Shown: positions 27,029 through 35,204, numbered from the stretch's first letter. The stretch: 64,000 bases of DNA from Microbacterium protaetiae (GCF_004135285.1 NZ_CP035494.1:1922001-1986000), one strand, 5' to 3'. The notes: a model not told the origin generated them from the sequence alone. Numbers and translations are program-made.

Positions 27029-27465
27029 CGGGCATCCCCCAGATCCAACTCGCGGACCAGGCCCAGCCGCAGGTAGAACTCCAACGGCAGTGGGAGGGTG
27101 AGCTGTGTGGCCCCGCCGGGGTCACCGAAGGCGGGTGCGACGGTGCCGGCGTAGATCGGTGAGTCCCACGCGTAGTATCCGATCTCCACGAGGGCCTCGA
27201 GATCTTGCCGCAACGCGGCGTCGGTCGAACGCAGGTAGGCGTCGTGGATGCGCTGGCAGTCACCCGTCACGAGAATCTGGTGATAGGCCGAGGGGTTCTC
27301 CTGCCAGGGCAGGGATCGGGTCTGGTATGCCGCGGGCACACCGTTCTCGACGAGGTACACGTAGCGCGTGCGCAGGGTGCCGTACAGGTCCCACACCTCC
27401 GCACCGGCAGGAACCGGCTCGCGGGACAGCCGTCGTCCCGACTCATCCATCCAAAAACGTGCCAT
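27025..27465 (-). CDS. Stand-alone TNT-domain protein (second toxin cassette)
   Basis: 146 residues made almost only of a TNT-like domain. It aligns with the C-terminus of the 28369-29784 toxin: VWDLYGTLRTRYVYL against VVDRYGPSDGRYTSP, YQTRSLPWQENPSAYHQIL against YDQRSLPYVENPNHYHQYE, and a final LPLPLEFYLRLGL against LPLPVDVLIDLGI. The proline-glycine-glutamine signature before the end is altered (DPGGATQ instead of VPGQGVQ). It lacks the trafficking domain, so it looks like a displaced or orphan toxin tip downstream of the main toxin-immunity pair. It may be a recombination donor, or degraded. Confidence 0.75.
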   Translation of the reverse strand: MARFWMDESGRRLSREPVPAGAEVWDLYGTLRTRYVYLVENGVPAAYQTRSLPWQENPSAYHQILVTGDCQRIHDAYLRSTDAALRQDLEALVEIGYYAWDSPIYAGTVAPAFGDPGGATQLTLPLPLEFYLRLGLVRELDLGDAR

Positions 27466-27481
27466 GGCTTCGGTTGCTCTC

Positions 27482-28372
27482 TCAGCGTTCTGTGTAGGCG
27501 ATGAGGGCGGCGAGTGCGCTGCTTTCGGTTGCATGCACCGTCACAGAGGGAGCAGACGAGGCGGGCCAGGCCACCCAGGCGTCACCCTGGCGAGCGATGC
27601 CCGCGCGATCGTCGGTGCGCATCACGCCGGTGCGTGGGAACCAGTCGAGTCCCTGTCGGGTGGGCAGCGTGCGCATGGCGGCGGTCCGCTCATCACGCGA
27701 GCCTTGCGTGCCCACGTGAGCGGGCCCGAACGAGAGGACCGATCCCTGGTCGCTCGCGTGTGCGCGCAGGCGGGCGAGTGAGGAGGAATCGACCTCGATC
27801 TCGCCATGGCGGGTGAACACGCGGATGCCGTAGACGTCGCCGGCCGAAACCAGTGCGCTCAACGGCAGGATCGTGCGGGGTACGTCGGCTCGTCCGGCAC
27901 GTTCCAGGCCCTGCCAGCCGGTTGCCACGGTGACTCTGCGGTCGTCGTCCAGGTGGATCGTGAAAGCGGTTGGGTCGTCGTAAGGGACGAGGACGGGCAG
28001 ATCGAGGACCACCTGCGGCTGCTCGATCGCGAGGGCCGGCACATCGGCGGATTGCATGAAGCGATCGGTCTCGGCCGACGTGGGGGCGTCCGACTCGGCC
28101 ATGCGTCGCCTGGCCAGAAGGCCCAGGAGCGCGAGCGACTCATCAGCGAACCAGGTCGTCGATTTCGGGTACTCGGCGCCGCGCTCGTCGGTGTCGACGA
28201 GTTCGACGAGACCTGTGTCGCTCTGCCGGATCGTCGTCGACGACGCGTCGGCATTGCGCGTGACCGGGAACCATTGGGCGCCGGTGAGGCGCTCTGCGGC
28301 ATACGCCCGGAAGGCATCGTCGACGCTCACCGCGCCGGTATGGGCACGGTCAATGCCGGTCGCGGGCGTCAT
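27482..28372 (-). CDS. Probable two-domain immunity protein for the TNT toxin
   Basis: 296 residues, no signal or membrane segment. The start overlaps the toxin stop (ATGA). Two internal repeats are visible: residues about 30-90 (TGAQWFPVTRNAD, IRQSDTGLVELV, DESLALLGLLARR) and about 230-296 (GLDWFPRTGV, IARQGDAWVAWP, TESSALAALIAYTER). The centre is a different beta-rich segment (VVLDLPVLVPYDDPTAF, IHLDDDRRVTVATGW). Position and architecture suggest it neutralises the NAD+ glycohydrolase encoded just upstream. It is longer than the mycobacterial IFT and not recognisably related. Confidence 0.65.
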   Translation of the reverse strand: MTPATGIDRAHTGAVSVDDAFRAYAAERLTGAQWFPVTRNADASSTTIRQSDTGLVELVDTDERGAEYPKSTTWFADESLALLGLLARRRMAESDAPTSAETDRFMQSADVPALAIEQPQVVLDLPVLVPYDDPTAFTIHLDDDRRVTVATGWQGLERAGRADVPRTILPLSALVSAGDVYGIRVFTRHGEIEVDSSSLARLRAHASDQGSVLSFGPAHVGTQGSRDERTAAMRTLPTRQGLDWFPRTGVMRTDDRAGIARQGDAWVAWPASSAPSVTVHATESSALAALIAYTER

Positions 28373-29784
28373 GGGGTCCTCTCCGAGAGGATGCCGAGAT
28401 CGATCAACACATCAACGGGCAGCGGCAGCTCGTCCTGCACGCCCTGTCCTGGAACGCCGAATCCATCCGCGATGGGGCCCCGCGATGCCTGCTGGCCGAA
28501 GGAGTAGTAGCCCTTGTCGATCAGGTCGTCCACACGTGCCTGCACGTCCGGAGGGGCCTGATCGTATCGTGCCTTCACCGAGTTGAGGTCGTCGTTGAAC
28601 TCGTACTGGTGATAGTGATTCGGGTTCTCAACGTAAGGCAGCGATCGTTGGTCATATGTGTAGGGACCGTTCTCGGGTACGGGTGACGTGTACCGGCCAT
28701 CTGATGGGCCATATCTGTCAACCACCTCGCCGGGTTGCGGATTGTGGGGTTGCTTGATCGGATCGCCATCGCCATCGAGTTTGTAGCCGCCCTTCGGCAC
28801 CTGTGACCAATCAATCTTTCCGTCGGGGGTCAGGACGGACGGGTCCTTGGGAATCTGCACGTCGTCGGGAATCGTGCCGTCTTTGGCGAAGGCATCGGCG
28901 ACGTCATCGCCGTAGTTCGTCCGGAGGAAGCTCTCCAAGTCGGCGTCCGACAGCGAACTGCGGTTTCGGACGTCGTGGATCGACGGCTTCTTCGGCTCGT
29001 CGGGGATGTCACGTCCTCCGGGGCCTTTGCCGTGCAGGAGTTTGCCGAAAAGTTCGCTGGCTTTGTCGAGGAGGGGTTTGAGTTGGTCGAGCAGGCCGCG
29101 CAGGGCTTTGAGGGATTCGAGGAGGCGGGTGATGAATTTGCCGACTTTGCTGACCCAGGAGGCGACCCGGGTGCTGACTTGTTCGATGATCCAGGGGGTG
29201 GCAAGACCGAGGGTGAAGACGGCTTCGGAGGCCCAGGAGATCGCGGAGCCGACCAGTTGGGAGAGCACGTCGCGGACCAGGTCGTGGACGGCTTGGACGA
29301 TCATGGAGGCGATGTTCAGCCCGGTGGAGAATGCTCCGGCCCAGGTGCCGGCTGCGGTCAGGTGTTTCGCGGTGTCTTGTTGGAACCGCCGGTAGGCGTC
29401 GATGGCTTGTCCGGCGAGGTCGTCCACGTCGCCGAGCACGCGGTGCAGTTCGGTGCCGGCCGCTTCCATCTGGGTGTGGATGTTGGCCCAGGTCTGCGCG
29501 AACGCCTGCACTTCGGCGGCGTTGCCGGTCAGGTCGTTGAACCAGCCTTTGAGGGGTTCGACGTGGTCGATCAGCCAGCCCAGGCCCGCGGCGATCAGAG
29601 AGCCGAGCGGGTCGGAGACGGCCGCTGCGGTGTCGAGAAGTCCGGAGAAGGCGGCCATCCCTCCCGAGACCCAGTCGCCGGAGTTCACCGCCTGGACCAG
29701 TTGTTCCCCGTCTTCGACCAGCAGGGTGCCCGCGAACGGGGACGTGTGATCGACCGCGGCGGCCACCAGCGGGTTGCCGGTCAT
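28369..29784 (-). CDS. Polymorphic toxin with C-terminal TNT (NAD+ glycohydrolase) domain
   Basis: 471 residues. The N-terminal 270 residues are helical and glycine/alanine-rich (FAGTLLVEDGEQLVQAV, WINIHTQ-like WANIHTQMEAAGTELHRVL), as in type VII secretion substrates. A charged linker (GPGGRDIPDEPKKPS) follows. The TNT domain spans about 354-471: VVDRYGPSDGRYTSP, YDQRSLP, NHYHQYE, FGVPGQGVQDELPLP. The arginine, histidine and glutamine positions typical of tuberculosis necrotizing toxin are visible, so NAD+ cleavage is predicted. It starts at 29784 inside the stop of the EspC-like gene. No signal peptide; export is expected through a T7SS encoded elsewhere. Confidence 0.85.
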   Translation of the reverse strand: MTGNPLVAAAVDHTSPFAGTLLVEDGEQLVQAVNSGDWVSGGMAAFSGLLDTAAAVSDPLGSLIAAGLGWLIDHVEPLKGWFNDLTGNAAEVQAFAQTWANIHTQMEAAGTELHRVLGDVDDLAGQAIDAYRRFQQDTAKHLTAAGTWAGAFSTGLNIASMIVQAVHDLVRDVLSQLVGSAISWASEAVFTLGLATPWIIEQVSTRVASWVSKVGKFITRLLESLKALRGLLDQLKPLLDKASELFGKLLHGKGPGGRDIPDEPKKPSIHDVRNRSSLSDADLESFLRTNYGDDVADAFAKDGTIPDDVQIPKDPSVLTPDGKIDWSQVPKGGYKLDGDGDPIKQPHNPQPGEVVDRYGPSDGRYTSPVPENGPYTYDQRSLPYVENPNHYHQYEFNDDLNSVKARYDQAPPDVQARVDDLIDKGYYSFGQQASRGPIADGFGVPGQGVQDELPLPVDVLIDLGILSERTP

Positions 29785-30101
29785 TTGCCCAGCGCGCTTT
29801 CGATCTGCCGGATCGAGGCGGCCAGGTCGTCCTCGAACGCGGCCATGTCGTCGGCGACCCCTCGGATCTCGGTCGCGGACCGGTCCACAAGCCCCTGCGC
29901 TGCAGTGATCGTCGCCTGCGCGGCGGTGGCGACCAGGGTGGCCGGGGGGATCAGGAATGCGCACATCACCCCGAACGCGCCCCCGGACATATTCGTCGCC
30001 GACGCGGCATCCCGCGCCACCTGCACGTCGGCGGATACCTGCCGCACCCGGGCGGCGTGCGCGACGATCAGGTCATGGTCGAGCGCTATCTGATCGGCCA
30101 C
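29781..30101 (-). CDS. EspC/WXG100-like type VII secretion partner protein
   Basis: 106 residues, mostly helical. An N-terminal helix (HDLIVAHAARVRQVSADVQV) is joined by a glycine-containing centre (NMSGGAFGVMCAFLIPP) to a second helix (DDMAAFEDDLAASIRQIESAL), the helix-turn-helix hairpin of ESX substrates. It overlaps the toxin gene by four bases, so it is likely its secretion partner or chaperone. The central GGxFG turn replaces a WxG motif. The family assignment is by pattern. Confidence 0.75.
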   Translation of the reverse strand: MADQIALDHDLIVAHAARVRQVSADVQVARDAASATNMSGGAFGVMCAFLIPPATLVATAAQATITAAQGLVDRSATEIRGVADDMAAFEDDLAASIRQIESALGK

Positions 30102-30104
30102 CGG

Positions 30105-30494
30105 TCACTCCTCGTGCTCTGCGCCGGTGCGTGCCTGTACCTCGTCACGCAGCCGCGAAACGACGGGGGAGTCGTCCCCGAACGCGGCCGCGGCCAGCCC
30201 CATCGCCTGCGCCCCGGCGTCGCGGGCCGCTTCCTGCGCGGTGACGACGATCAGCCGGGACAGGTCCCGCGCCCGCAGCTCAAGCGCGGCATCCGACAAT
30301 TCCACATCCACCAGCCGGCCCGACGCGTCCACCGTCACCGACAGCTCCCGTCGCTGCGAGTACGCCTTCCCGCGCACCGCTTCGACCTGCGCACGCATCT
30401 GCTGCGCCGCCCGCGCACGTTCCTGCGCCTGCTCGACCTGCAACCGCACCCGCTCGATCAACAGGTCCGGATCATCGGCACCGAAATCACTCAT
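30105..30494 (-). CDS. YbaB/EbfC-like protein of the type VII toxin locus
   Basis: 129 residues. An N-terminal coiled coil (LLIERVRLQVEQAQERARAA) is followed by a YbaB-like beta-sheet (RELSVTVDASGRLVDVELSD) and a long helix (ARDLSRLIVVTAQEAARDAG). YbaB-like proteins are commonly encoded next to WXG100 genes in actinobacteria, where their role is unclear. It is the first gene of the operon. The ATG at 30494 follows a GATCGGG sequence; upstream ORFs in the same frame are Arg/Pro-rich and not convincing. Confidence 0.75.
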   Translation of the reverse strand: MSDFGADDPDLLIERVRLQVEQAQERARAAQQMRAQVEAVRGKAYSQRRELSVTVDASGRLVDVELSDAALELRARDLSRLIVVTAQEAARDAGAQAMGLAAAAFGDDSPVVSRLRDEVQARTGAEHEE

Positions 30495-30770
30495 CCCGAT
30501 CGATGATACGAGACTGCACGCCCCCTCGCGCGAGCGGTTCATCGTGCGCGGCCCTCGCTCAGACATCCCGAGCCTCGGGGTATTCGACGGGAATCGCATG
30601 GATGTCGTGCGCGGTCGCCGAGGGCAGCGTGCCCACACCCGGGTCGCCGTCGACGTCGCCCGGCTGAACGCCGCTCTGCCCGAGCGCGGCCGGTGACGGG
30701 CGCGCTCGGGCCGCGGGATCCCGTACTGCGTCGCCATTCGTCTGCGGCGCCGCGGTTTGAATCGCCGACC

Positions 30771-31181
30771 TCACAGGTCTGCGGGATACACGATGTCGAT
30801 CTCAGAGATCGTGGGCGAGAAGTCCTTGCGATTGTTGGTGAGGAACACATCCGCGCCCGCGGCGACGGCGGTGGCGAGGTGTGCGGCATCGGCGGCACGC
30901 AGCGCATACGCCACCGAGAGCGCAACGGCCAGGCGAGCCGTCTGCTCGTCGAATGGGCGCAGGTCCAGGCGGCTCAGCACGCCTGCGAGGGCGGCGACCT
31001 CTTCGGAATGCGGGTCGGCGCGCAGCGGCTTGGCCAGCATCTCCGGCAGCAGCAGCACGGAACCGATGCCGGCGGGCGTACCGGACTGTTCGAACAATCG
31101 CACGACCTTGGTGCCCAGGGGATGCGCACGGTCGGCGGCATAGATCAGTACATCGGCGTCGAAGGCGATGAGCTCCGTCAT
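30771..31181 (-). CDS. PIN-domain toxin (VapC-like ribonuclease)
   Basis: 136 residues. The first acidic motif is IAFDADVLIYA, and the later ADAAHLATAVA and LTNNRKDF supply the remaining metal-binding acids of PIN nucleases. It starts inside the stop of the antitoxin gene (ATGA overlap), as toxins of type II modules do. VapC enzymes cut specific tRNAs or rRNA when freed from antitoxin. It lies beside the T7 toxin operon but is transcribed as its own unit. Confidence 0.9.
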   Translation of the reverse strand: MTELIAFDADVLIYAADRAHPLGTKVVRLFEQSGTPAGIGSVLLLPEMLAKPLRADPHSEEVAALAGVLSRLDLRPFDEQTARLAVALSVAYALRAADAAHLATAVAAGADVFLTNNRKDFSPTISEIDIVYPADL

Positions 31182-31465
31182 CGCGCGGCGCGTCCACGTC
31201 GCACGTCGGCGACGAGTTGGTCGGCACGCCCCGCGCTCAGCACGGCACGCCGCACAGGACGGGCGCGTGCGGCTTCGAGCAGCTCGCCGATCTCGTCGGC
31301 GGATTCCCATGCGCGGCGGGCTCGACGGGCCGCCAGTGCGGTCGGATTGACGATGACGGCAACGACATGCCCGTGTCGGGTGATCTCGATCTCTTCGCCC
31401 TCGCCCACGCGATCGAGCAGGTGGGGAAGCGTCTGCCGGGCGGTGCTTGCGCTGACAACGGCCAT
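31178..31465 (-). CDS. Phd/YefM-type antitoxin
   Basis: 95 residues. The N-terminal Phd/YefM DNA-binding fold is visible (VVSASTARQTLPHLLDRVGEG, EIEITRHGHVVAVIV). A basic C-terminal helix wraps the toxin. The ATG at 31465 lies at the edge of an operator of evenly spaced GTAC half-sites, giving tight autoregulation. The longer frame upstream reads through that operator and is unlikely. It pairs with the downstream PIN toxin. Confidence 0.88.
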   Translation of the reverse strand: MAVVSASTARQTLPHLLDRVGEGEEIEITRHGHVVAVIVNPTALAARRARRAWESADEIGELLEAARARPVRRAVLSAGRADQLVADVRRGRAAR

Positions 31466-31501
31466 GTACCTAATTGTACAATAGTGTACATATACGTACA
31501 A
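31466..31501 (-). promoter_or_regulatory. Antitoxin operator: four GTAC half-sites on a 10-bp pitch
   Basis: GTAC occurs at 31466, 31476, 31486 and 31496, exactly one helical turn apart in an AT-rich island of otherwise GC-rich DNA. The outer three are within a long near-palindrome TTGTAC...GTACAA (31474-31501). The island also supplies likely promoter boxes for the toxin-antitoxin pair. Confidence 0.75.
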
Positions 31502-31525
31502 GGCGGCTGGGCGTCGGCGAGAGTG

Positions 31526-31589
31526 CATCTGACGGAAGAAGGGTAGGAAAAGTCCGCTCCCTCATCCGTCAGATGAACCCTCAGCGGAC
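31526..31589. other. Interleaved inverted repeats with pseudoknot potential
   Basis: CATCTGACGGA (31526-31536) is perfectly complementary to TCCGTCAGATG (31565-31575). GTCCGCT (31552-31558), inside that loop, is complementary to AGCGGAC (31583-31589), beyond it. The two pairings interleave and would form an H-type pseudoknot in RNA. It lies upstream of the antitoxin gene in a gap with no protein-coding support. Confidence 0.5.
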
Positions 31590-31725
31590 GAGTGCGGCGA
31601 CGGGGGTGGATGCCGGGTCCGCCGGCCCCGCAGCGGCTGGCGTCGAGCCGGCCGGGGCTGACCATGCGTGGATTGTGTCAGCCGTCGCAGGGCGAGTCCC
31701 CCCAGGCGGGTTGGTACGCGTCCCA

Positions 31726-32379
31726 TCAGGACCGGCGCGCGTACGCGCGCATGAAGGCGTGAACACCTGCCGTCATGGTCCGGCGCACGTCGGCGGGGTC
31801 GACACCGGCCGGGTCTGGCTGGTTGTTGTACGCCAGAAGCAAGGTGAGTGCGCTGAAGTGGTCGGCCGCCGTGCGCGCATCCGGTGCATCCAGAATTCCC
31901 ACCTCGTGGAAGTGTGCGAGGCGCTCGGCGACGGCGTCCTCGGGCGCGGTGGAGAGCTGTCGGCTCATGAGCTCGGGCTGTTCGGCACGCTGCTTGCCTG
32001 AGAGAGCGAAGACAGTCGCGTAGTCGGTCGACCCGATGATGGTCGTACCGATCTCCAACGAGAAGGCGAGCAGCGCCTGCTCCAGCACATCGGCGGTACT
32101 GATCGGTGCCTCATCGGACAGATGTTTGGCCAGCGCCCTTTTCAGCGACCGCAGGAGAGACTCGCCCGCGTCATCGATCACTTCGACACGCAGACGTTCC
32201 TTATCGCCGTAGTAGTCGTAGACCGTGCGCTTGGAGACCTTCGCCTGCGCGGCGACGGCATCCATGCTGGTGCGCTCGAACCCGTCGCGCAGAAAGAGCT
32301 CGCGGGCGGCGGTGAGGATCGCGGCACGTTTGCCCGGCTGACCCTCTCGAACCGTCTTCTCGCGCGCCGTCACGGCCAT
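31726..32379 (-). CDS. TetR-family repressor of the adjacent exporter
   Basis: 217 residues. The N-terminal HTH reads ILTAARELFLRDGFERTSMD, AAQAKVSKRTVYDYYGDKE. The C-terminal ligand-binding half is helical. GGGAGG lies six bases before the ATG at 32379, which I prefer to 32400. It is divergent from a DHA2 exporter across a perfect ACTACAC/GTGTAGT inverted repeat. It should repress the exporter and itself until a toxic ligand binds. Confidence 0.9.
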   Translation of the reverse strand: MAVTAREKTVREGQPGKRAAILTAARELFLRDGFERTSMDAVAAQAKVSKRTVYDYYGDKERLRVEVIDDAGESLLRSLKRALAKHLSDEAPISTADVLEQALLAFSLEIGTTIIGSTDYATVFALSGKQRAEQPELMSRQLSTAPEDAVAERLAHFHEVGILDAPDARTAADHFSALTLLLAYNNQPDPAGVDPADVRRTMTAGVHAFMRAYARRS

Positions 32380-32401
32380 CCGATGCCTCCCTCGAAGCAT
32401 C

Positions 32402-32443
32402 CTACACCGATGGGTTTACTAACTACACTGCACGGTGTAGTGT
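32402..32443 (+). promoter_or_regulatory. Exporter promoter overlapped by TetR operator
   Basis: TTTACT (32415-32420), a 17-bp spacer and TAGTGT (32438-32443) form a promoter whose start would coincide with the ATG at 32451, implying a leaderless mRNA. ACTACAC (32422-32428) and GTGTAGT (32435-32441) form a perfect 7-bp inverted repeat with a 6-bp spacer covering the spacer and -10. A second, wider pair CTACACCG/CGGTGTAG (32402-32409, 32433-32440) shares the right arm. Confidence 0.65.
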
Positions 32444-32450
32444 GAGCGGC

Positions 32451-34001
32451 ATGACCACAACCACTCCGATTCCGGTCGGCACCGCGCACCCGGTGTCCCA
32501 GCGCCGGTTGAACCTGATCACGCTGGTGCTGGTGCTCGGTGCGATCACCACGATCCTCGACACCACGATCGTCAACATCGCGCTCGACCATCTGCACATG
32601 TCGTTCCACGCCACGGTCGCCGACACCCAATGGGTGGTGACCGGCTATTTGCTCGCCTACGTCGCGGTCATCCCGGTGACCGGCTGGGCGTGCGAGCGCT
32701 TCGGGACGCGCCGCGTCTGGATGTCCGCCGTCGCGGTTTTCATGGTCGGCTCGCTGCTGTGCGGCTTCGCGTGGTCGTTGCCGTCGCTGATCGTCTTCCG
32801 CGTGCTGCAGGGCATCGGCGGCGGAATGGTGCTTCCCGTCACAATCACGCTGATCACTCGGGCGGCGGGCAAGGAAAGGATCGGGCGTGCGATCGCGACA
32901 ATCGGGTTCATCGCGCAGCTCGGCCCCATCCTCGGGCCGCTCATCGGCGGCTCGATCCTCAATTCCGTCGGCTGGAACTGGCTGTTCTTCGTGAACATCC
33001 CGATCTGCCTCGTGGCGCTCGTGCTAGCGTCGATCTTCCTGCCTGTGGGGATGAAGGACAGTGCTCGGTCGCTGGACATCGCGGGGCTCGTACTGCTCAC
33101 GCCCGGCGTCGTCGCGCTCGCCTACGGCATCAGCCAGGCGGCGGGCACAAACGGATTCGCCGCCCCAGGCGCCTGGCTCCCCATGGTCTTCGGCGTCGTG
33201 TTCATCGCCGCCTTCGTGCTGCGCTCCCTGCGTGCGAAGAACGGCGCGTTGATCGATGTGCGCCTCTTCGCGCGGCGCAGCTTCGCGTTCAGCAGCGTGA
33301 TCACGTTCGTCGCCGGATTCTCGCTCTACGCGCTGATGTTCCTACTGCCGCTGTTCTACCAGCAGATCCGCGGTGAGTCGGTCTTCACGACCGGACTGCT
33401 GCTCATTCCGCAAGGGCTCGGCACGATGTGCTTCATCCTCGTCAACCGTCACGTTGCCGGACGCGTCGACACCCGGTTCGTCATCGCCGGCGGCGTGCTC
33501 GTCTCGATGATCGGCATCCTTCCGTTCGCCCTCGCCGGAGTCAGCGGCGGAGACGTCATCCTCCTCGGCGGCCAGTTCCTGCAGGGCTTCGGGATGGCCG
33601 CGGTCTCGCTCCCGCTCATGACGCTCGCCTTCGCAAGCCTCAGCCACGAGGAGACGCCGCGCGGCAGTGCCGCGTTCAGCATCGTCAAGCAGGTGGGCGC
33701 GCCGTTCGGGGTCACCGTGATCGCGGTCATCCTTCAGCACTTCCTCACCGGCGCGGCCACGACACCGCAGGCGCTGTCGGCGTTCAACGCGACGTTCTGG
33801 TGGGTGCTCGCGCTCAGCGTCGTGCCCCTGCTGTTCACGTTCCTCATGCGCGGACGGAAGAAGGCGGATGCCTCGTCCATGACGACCCCGCGCGCCGGCG
33901 ACCTTGAGGAAGAGGCGATGACGGCGGGCCACGTCGATCCGGCTTCACAGTCCGCCGGGGAACTGACCGACAAAGCGACCGCCTCCGCAAGACGGGTCTG
34001 A
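32451..34001 (+). CDS. MFS multidrug exporter, DHA2 (EmrB/QacA) family
   Basis: 516 residues with about 14 hydrophobic segments. Family motifs: LDTTIVNIALDHLH in helix 1, TDTQWV-like DTQWVVTGYLLAYV, and motif C in GFIAQLGPILGPLIGG. It exports drugs by proton antiport across the cytoplasmic membrane. A GTG at 32442 is in frame, but the ATG at 32451 coincides with the predicted transcription start. It is controlled by the divergent TetR gene. A strong hairpin follows the stop. Confidence 0.92.
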   Translation: MTTTTPIPVGTAHPVSQRRLNLITLVLVLGAITTILDTTIVNIALDHLHMSFHATVADTQWVVTGYLLAYVAVIPVTGWACERFGTRRVWMSAVAVFMVGSLLCGFAWSLPSLIVFRVLQGIGGGMVLPVTITLITRAAGKERIGRAIATIGFIAQLGPILGPLIGGSILNSVGWNWLFFVNIPICLVALVLASIFLPVGMKDSARSLDIAGLVLLTPGVVALAYGISQAAGTNGFAAPGAWLPMVFGVVFIAAFVLRSLRAKNGALIDVRLFARRSFAFSSVITFVAGFSLYALMFLLPLFYQQIRGESVFTTGLLLIPQGLGTMCFILVNRHVAGRVDTRFVIAGGVLVSMIGILPFALAGVSGGDVILLGGQFLQGFGMAAVSLPLMTLAFASLSHEETPRGSAAFSIVKQVGAPFGVTVIAVILQHFLTGAATTPQALSAFNATFWWVLALSVVPLLFTFLMRGRKKADASSMTTPRAGDLEEEAMTAGHVDPASQSAGELTDKATASARRV

Positions 34002-34004
34002 GTC

Positions 34005-34041
34005 GACGGCGCGAGGGCCGTACCGCCGCCCTCGCGCCGTC
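34005..34041. terminator. Bidirectional terminator between convergent genes
   Basis: GACGGCGCGAGGGC (34005-34018) pairs perfectly with GCCCTCGCGCCGTC (34028-34041), a 14-bp stem with a 9-nt loop, starting 3 bp after the exporter stop and ending at the stop of the convergent gene. Confidence 0.9.
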
Positions 34042-35040
34042 TCAGCCGAAGACCGTGTTCGAGCCTTCCGCACGCACGCGGCGCACCCCCACCACCGCCA
34101 GCACCGCAAGTGCGATCGCCACGAGCACCACCTGCTCGATCACGGCCGGCGTGCCCGCCCGCGCCCCGTTGACCAGGCCCACCCAGCCGTAGGTGAGGAT
34201 CGCGCCGGAGGCGAAGCCCACGGCATCCGGACGCAGGCGCACGGCGAACGTGATGCCGATCCCGAGCACGACGAGCAGCGCGAGGGTGGCGATCCAGGCG
34301 GAGTATTCGTGGGGCAGTTGGTCGAGCAACTGGAACGCCGAGCTGAGCACGATGCCGACAAGCAACGCCCAGCCGTAGCCCACGTGCCGGCGGTTCCGGG
34401 TGCCCGCGCCGGTACCCTGCACGCGCTCGCGTCGCCGCTGCACCCGTGGCACCACCACGAACGCCCCGACGACGAGCGCGGCGACGATGAGCAGGCTCAC
34501 GATCAGCTCAGCCGCAGTCTCCCAGTAACCCGACGTCAGCCCGGAGAACGCGAGGATCGCCGTGGCGCCGAAGACGAAGAGGGCGGCGGGAACGGCCAGC
34601 CAGCCGGCGTGCCGGATCCACGGCCGGTCGCCGTAGGCACCCTCCATCACGGCGATCGGCGACCCGATGCTCCACACAACGTGCAGGGTCAGCACGAACA
34701 CGAGCCACGGGCCGGCGGTCCCGAGCCACGGCACGAACCCGTACGAGAGCAGGTGCGCGCCGACGTAATCGGGGTTGAACAGGGATTGGGTGAGCACGCC
34801 CTCCTCGAGCACGCCGAACGCGAGTGCGAGCAGGAGGATGCCGGGCCATCCGATCCGTGCCCGGCGCGCGAGCTCGCGGATCAGCACCGCGGCGGAGCCG
34901 TAAAAGGCAGTGAACAGGATGAGCTCGGCGATCTGCTGCCCGGCGGGCGCCGTGCCGCCGAGGTACTGGTCGCCGAGGAGGAACTCGGCCGTGACGGCGG
35001 AGGCCACAGCCAACGACAGGGTCTGCAAGAACGTCTTCAT
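34042..35040 (-). CDS. Polytopic membrane protein of unknown function
   Basis: 332 residues with about nine to ten predicted helices. A conserved-looking acidic pair lies in LLLALAFGVLEEGVLTQSLF near residue 80, reminiscent of but not convincingly a CPBP glutamate motif. Other polar intramembrane points are HVVWSIGSPIAVMEGAYGD. A basic cytosolic loop VPRVQRRRERV splits two membrane halves. No family was recognised. It stands alone, facing the terminator at 34005. A transport or intramembrane-protease role would be guesswork. Confidence 0.75.
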   Translation of the reverse strand: MKTFLQTLSLAVASAVTAEFLLGDQYLGGTAPAGQQIAELILFTAFYGSAAVLIRELARRARIGWPGILLLALAFGVLEEGVLTQSLFNPDYVGAHLLSYGFVPWLGTAGPWLVFVLTLHVVWSIGSPIAVMEGAYGDRPWIRHAGWLAVPAALFVFGATAILAFSGLTSGYWETAAELIVSLLIVAALVVGAFVVVPRVQRRRERVQGTGAGTRNRRHVGYGWALLVGIVLSSAFQLLDQLPHEYSAWIATLALLVVLGIGITFAVRLRPDAVGFASGAILTYGWVGLVNGARAGTPAVIEQVVLVAIALAVLAVVGVRRVRAEGSNTVFG

Positions 35041-35204
35041 ACCGTCAGGCTCCCGCTATGAGGCGAGGTCGGCATGCGGCATCCGTCACCACCGCACCGT
35101 GACATTCGTCATGGGGCACACCGTATGGTGATGATGCCGATCCCGTCGTTTTCGCGGGGCGTCCGGCGAGCGCGGCCCGGCGAGAAGAGGAGATGGAGCT
35201 ACCG

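Noticed and set aside
30740..30790. tRNA-like T-arm GGTTTGAATCGCC
   Set aside because: No acceptor stem, D arm or anticodon arm could be built around it, and it overlaps the PIN toxin 3' end.
30539..30925. Arg-rich minus-strand ORFs upstream of the YbaB-like gene
   Set aside because: They overlap the PIN toxin in another frame or cover the promoter region; no domain or ribosome site.
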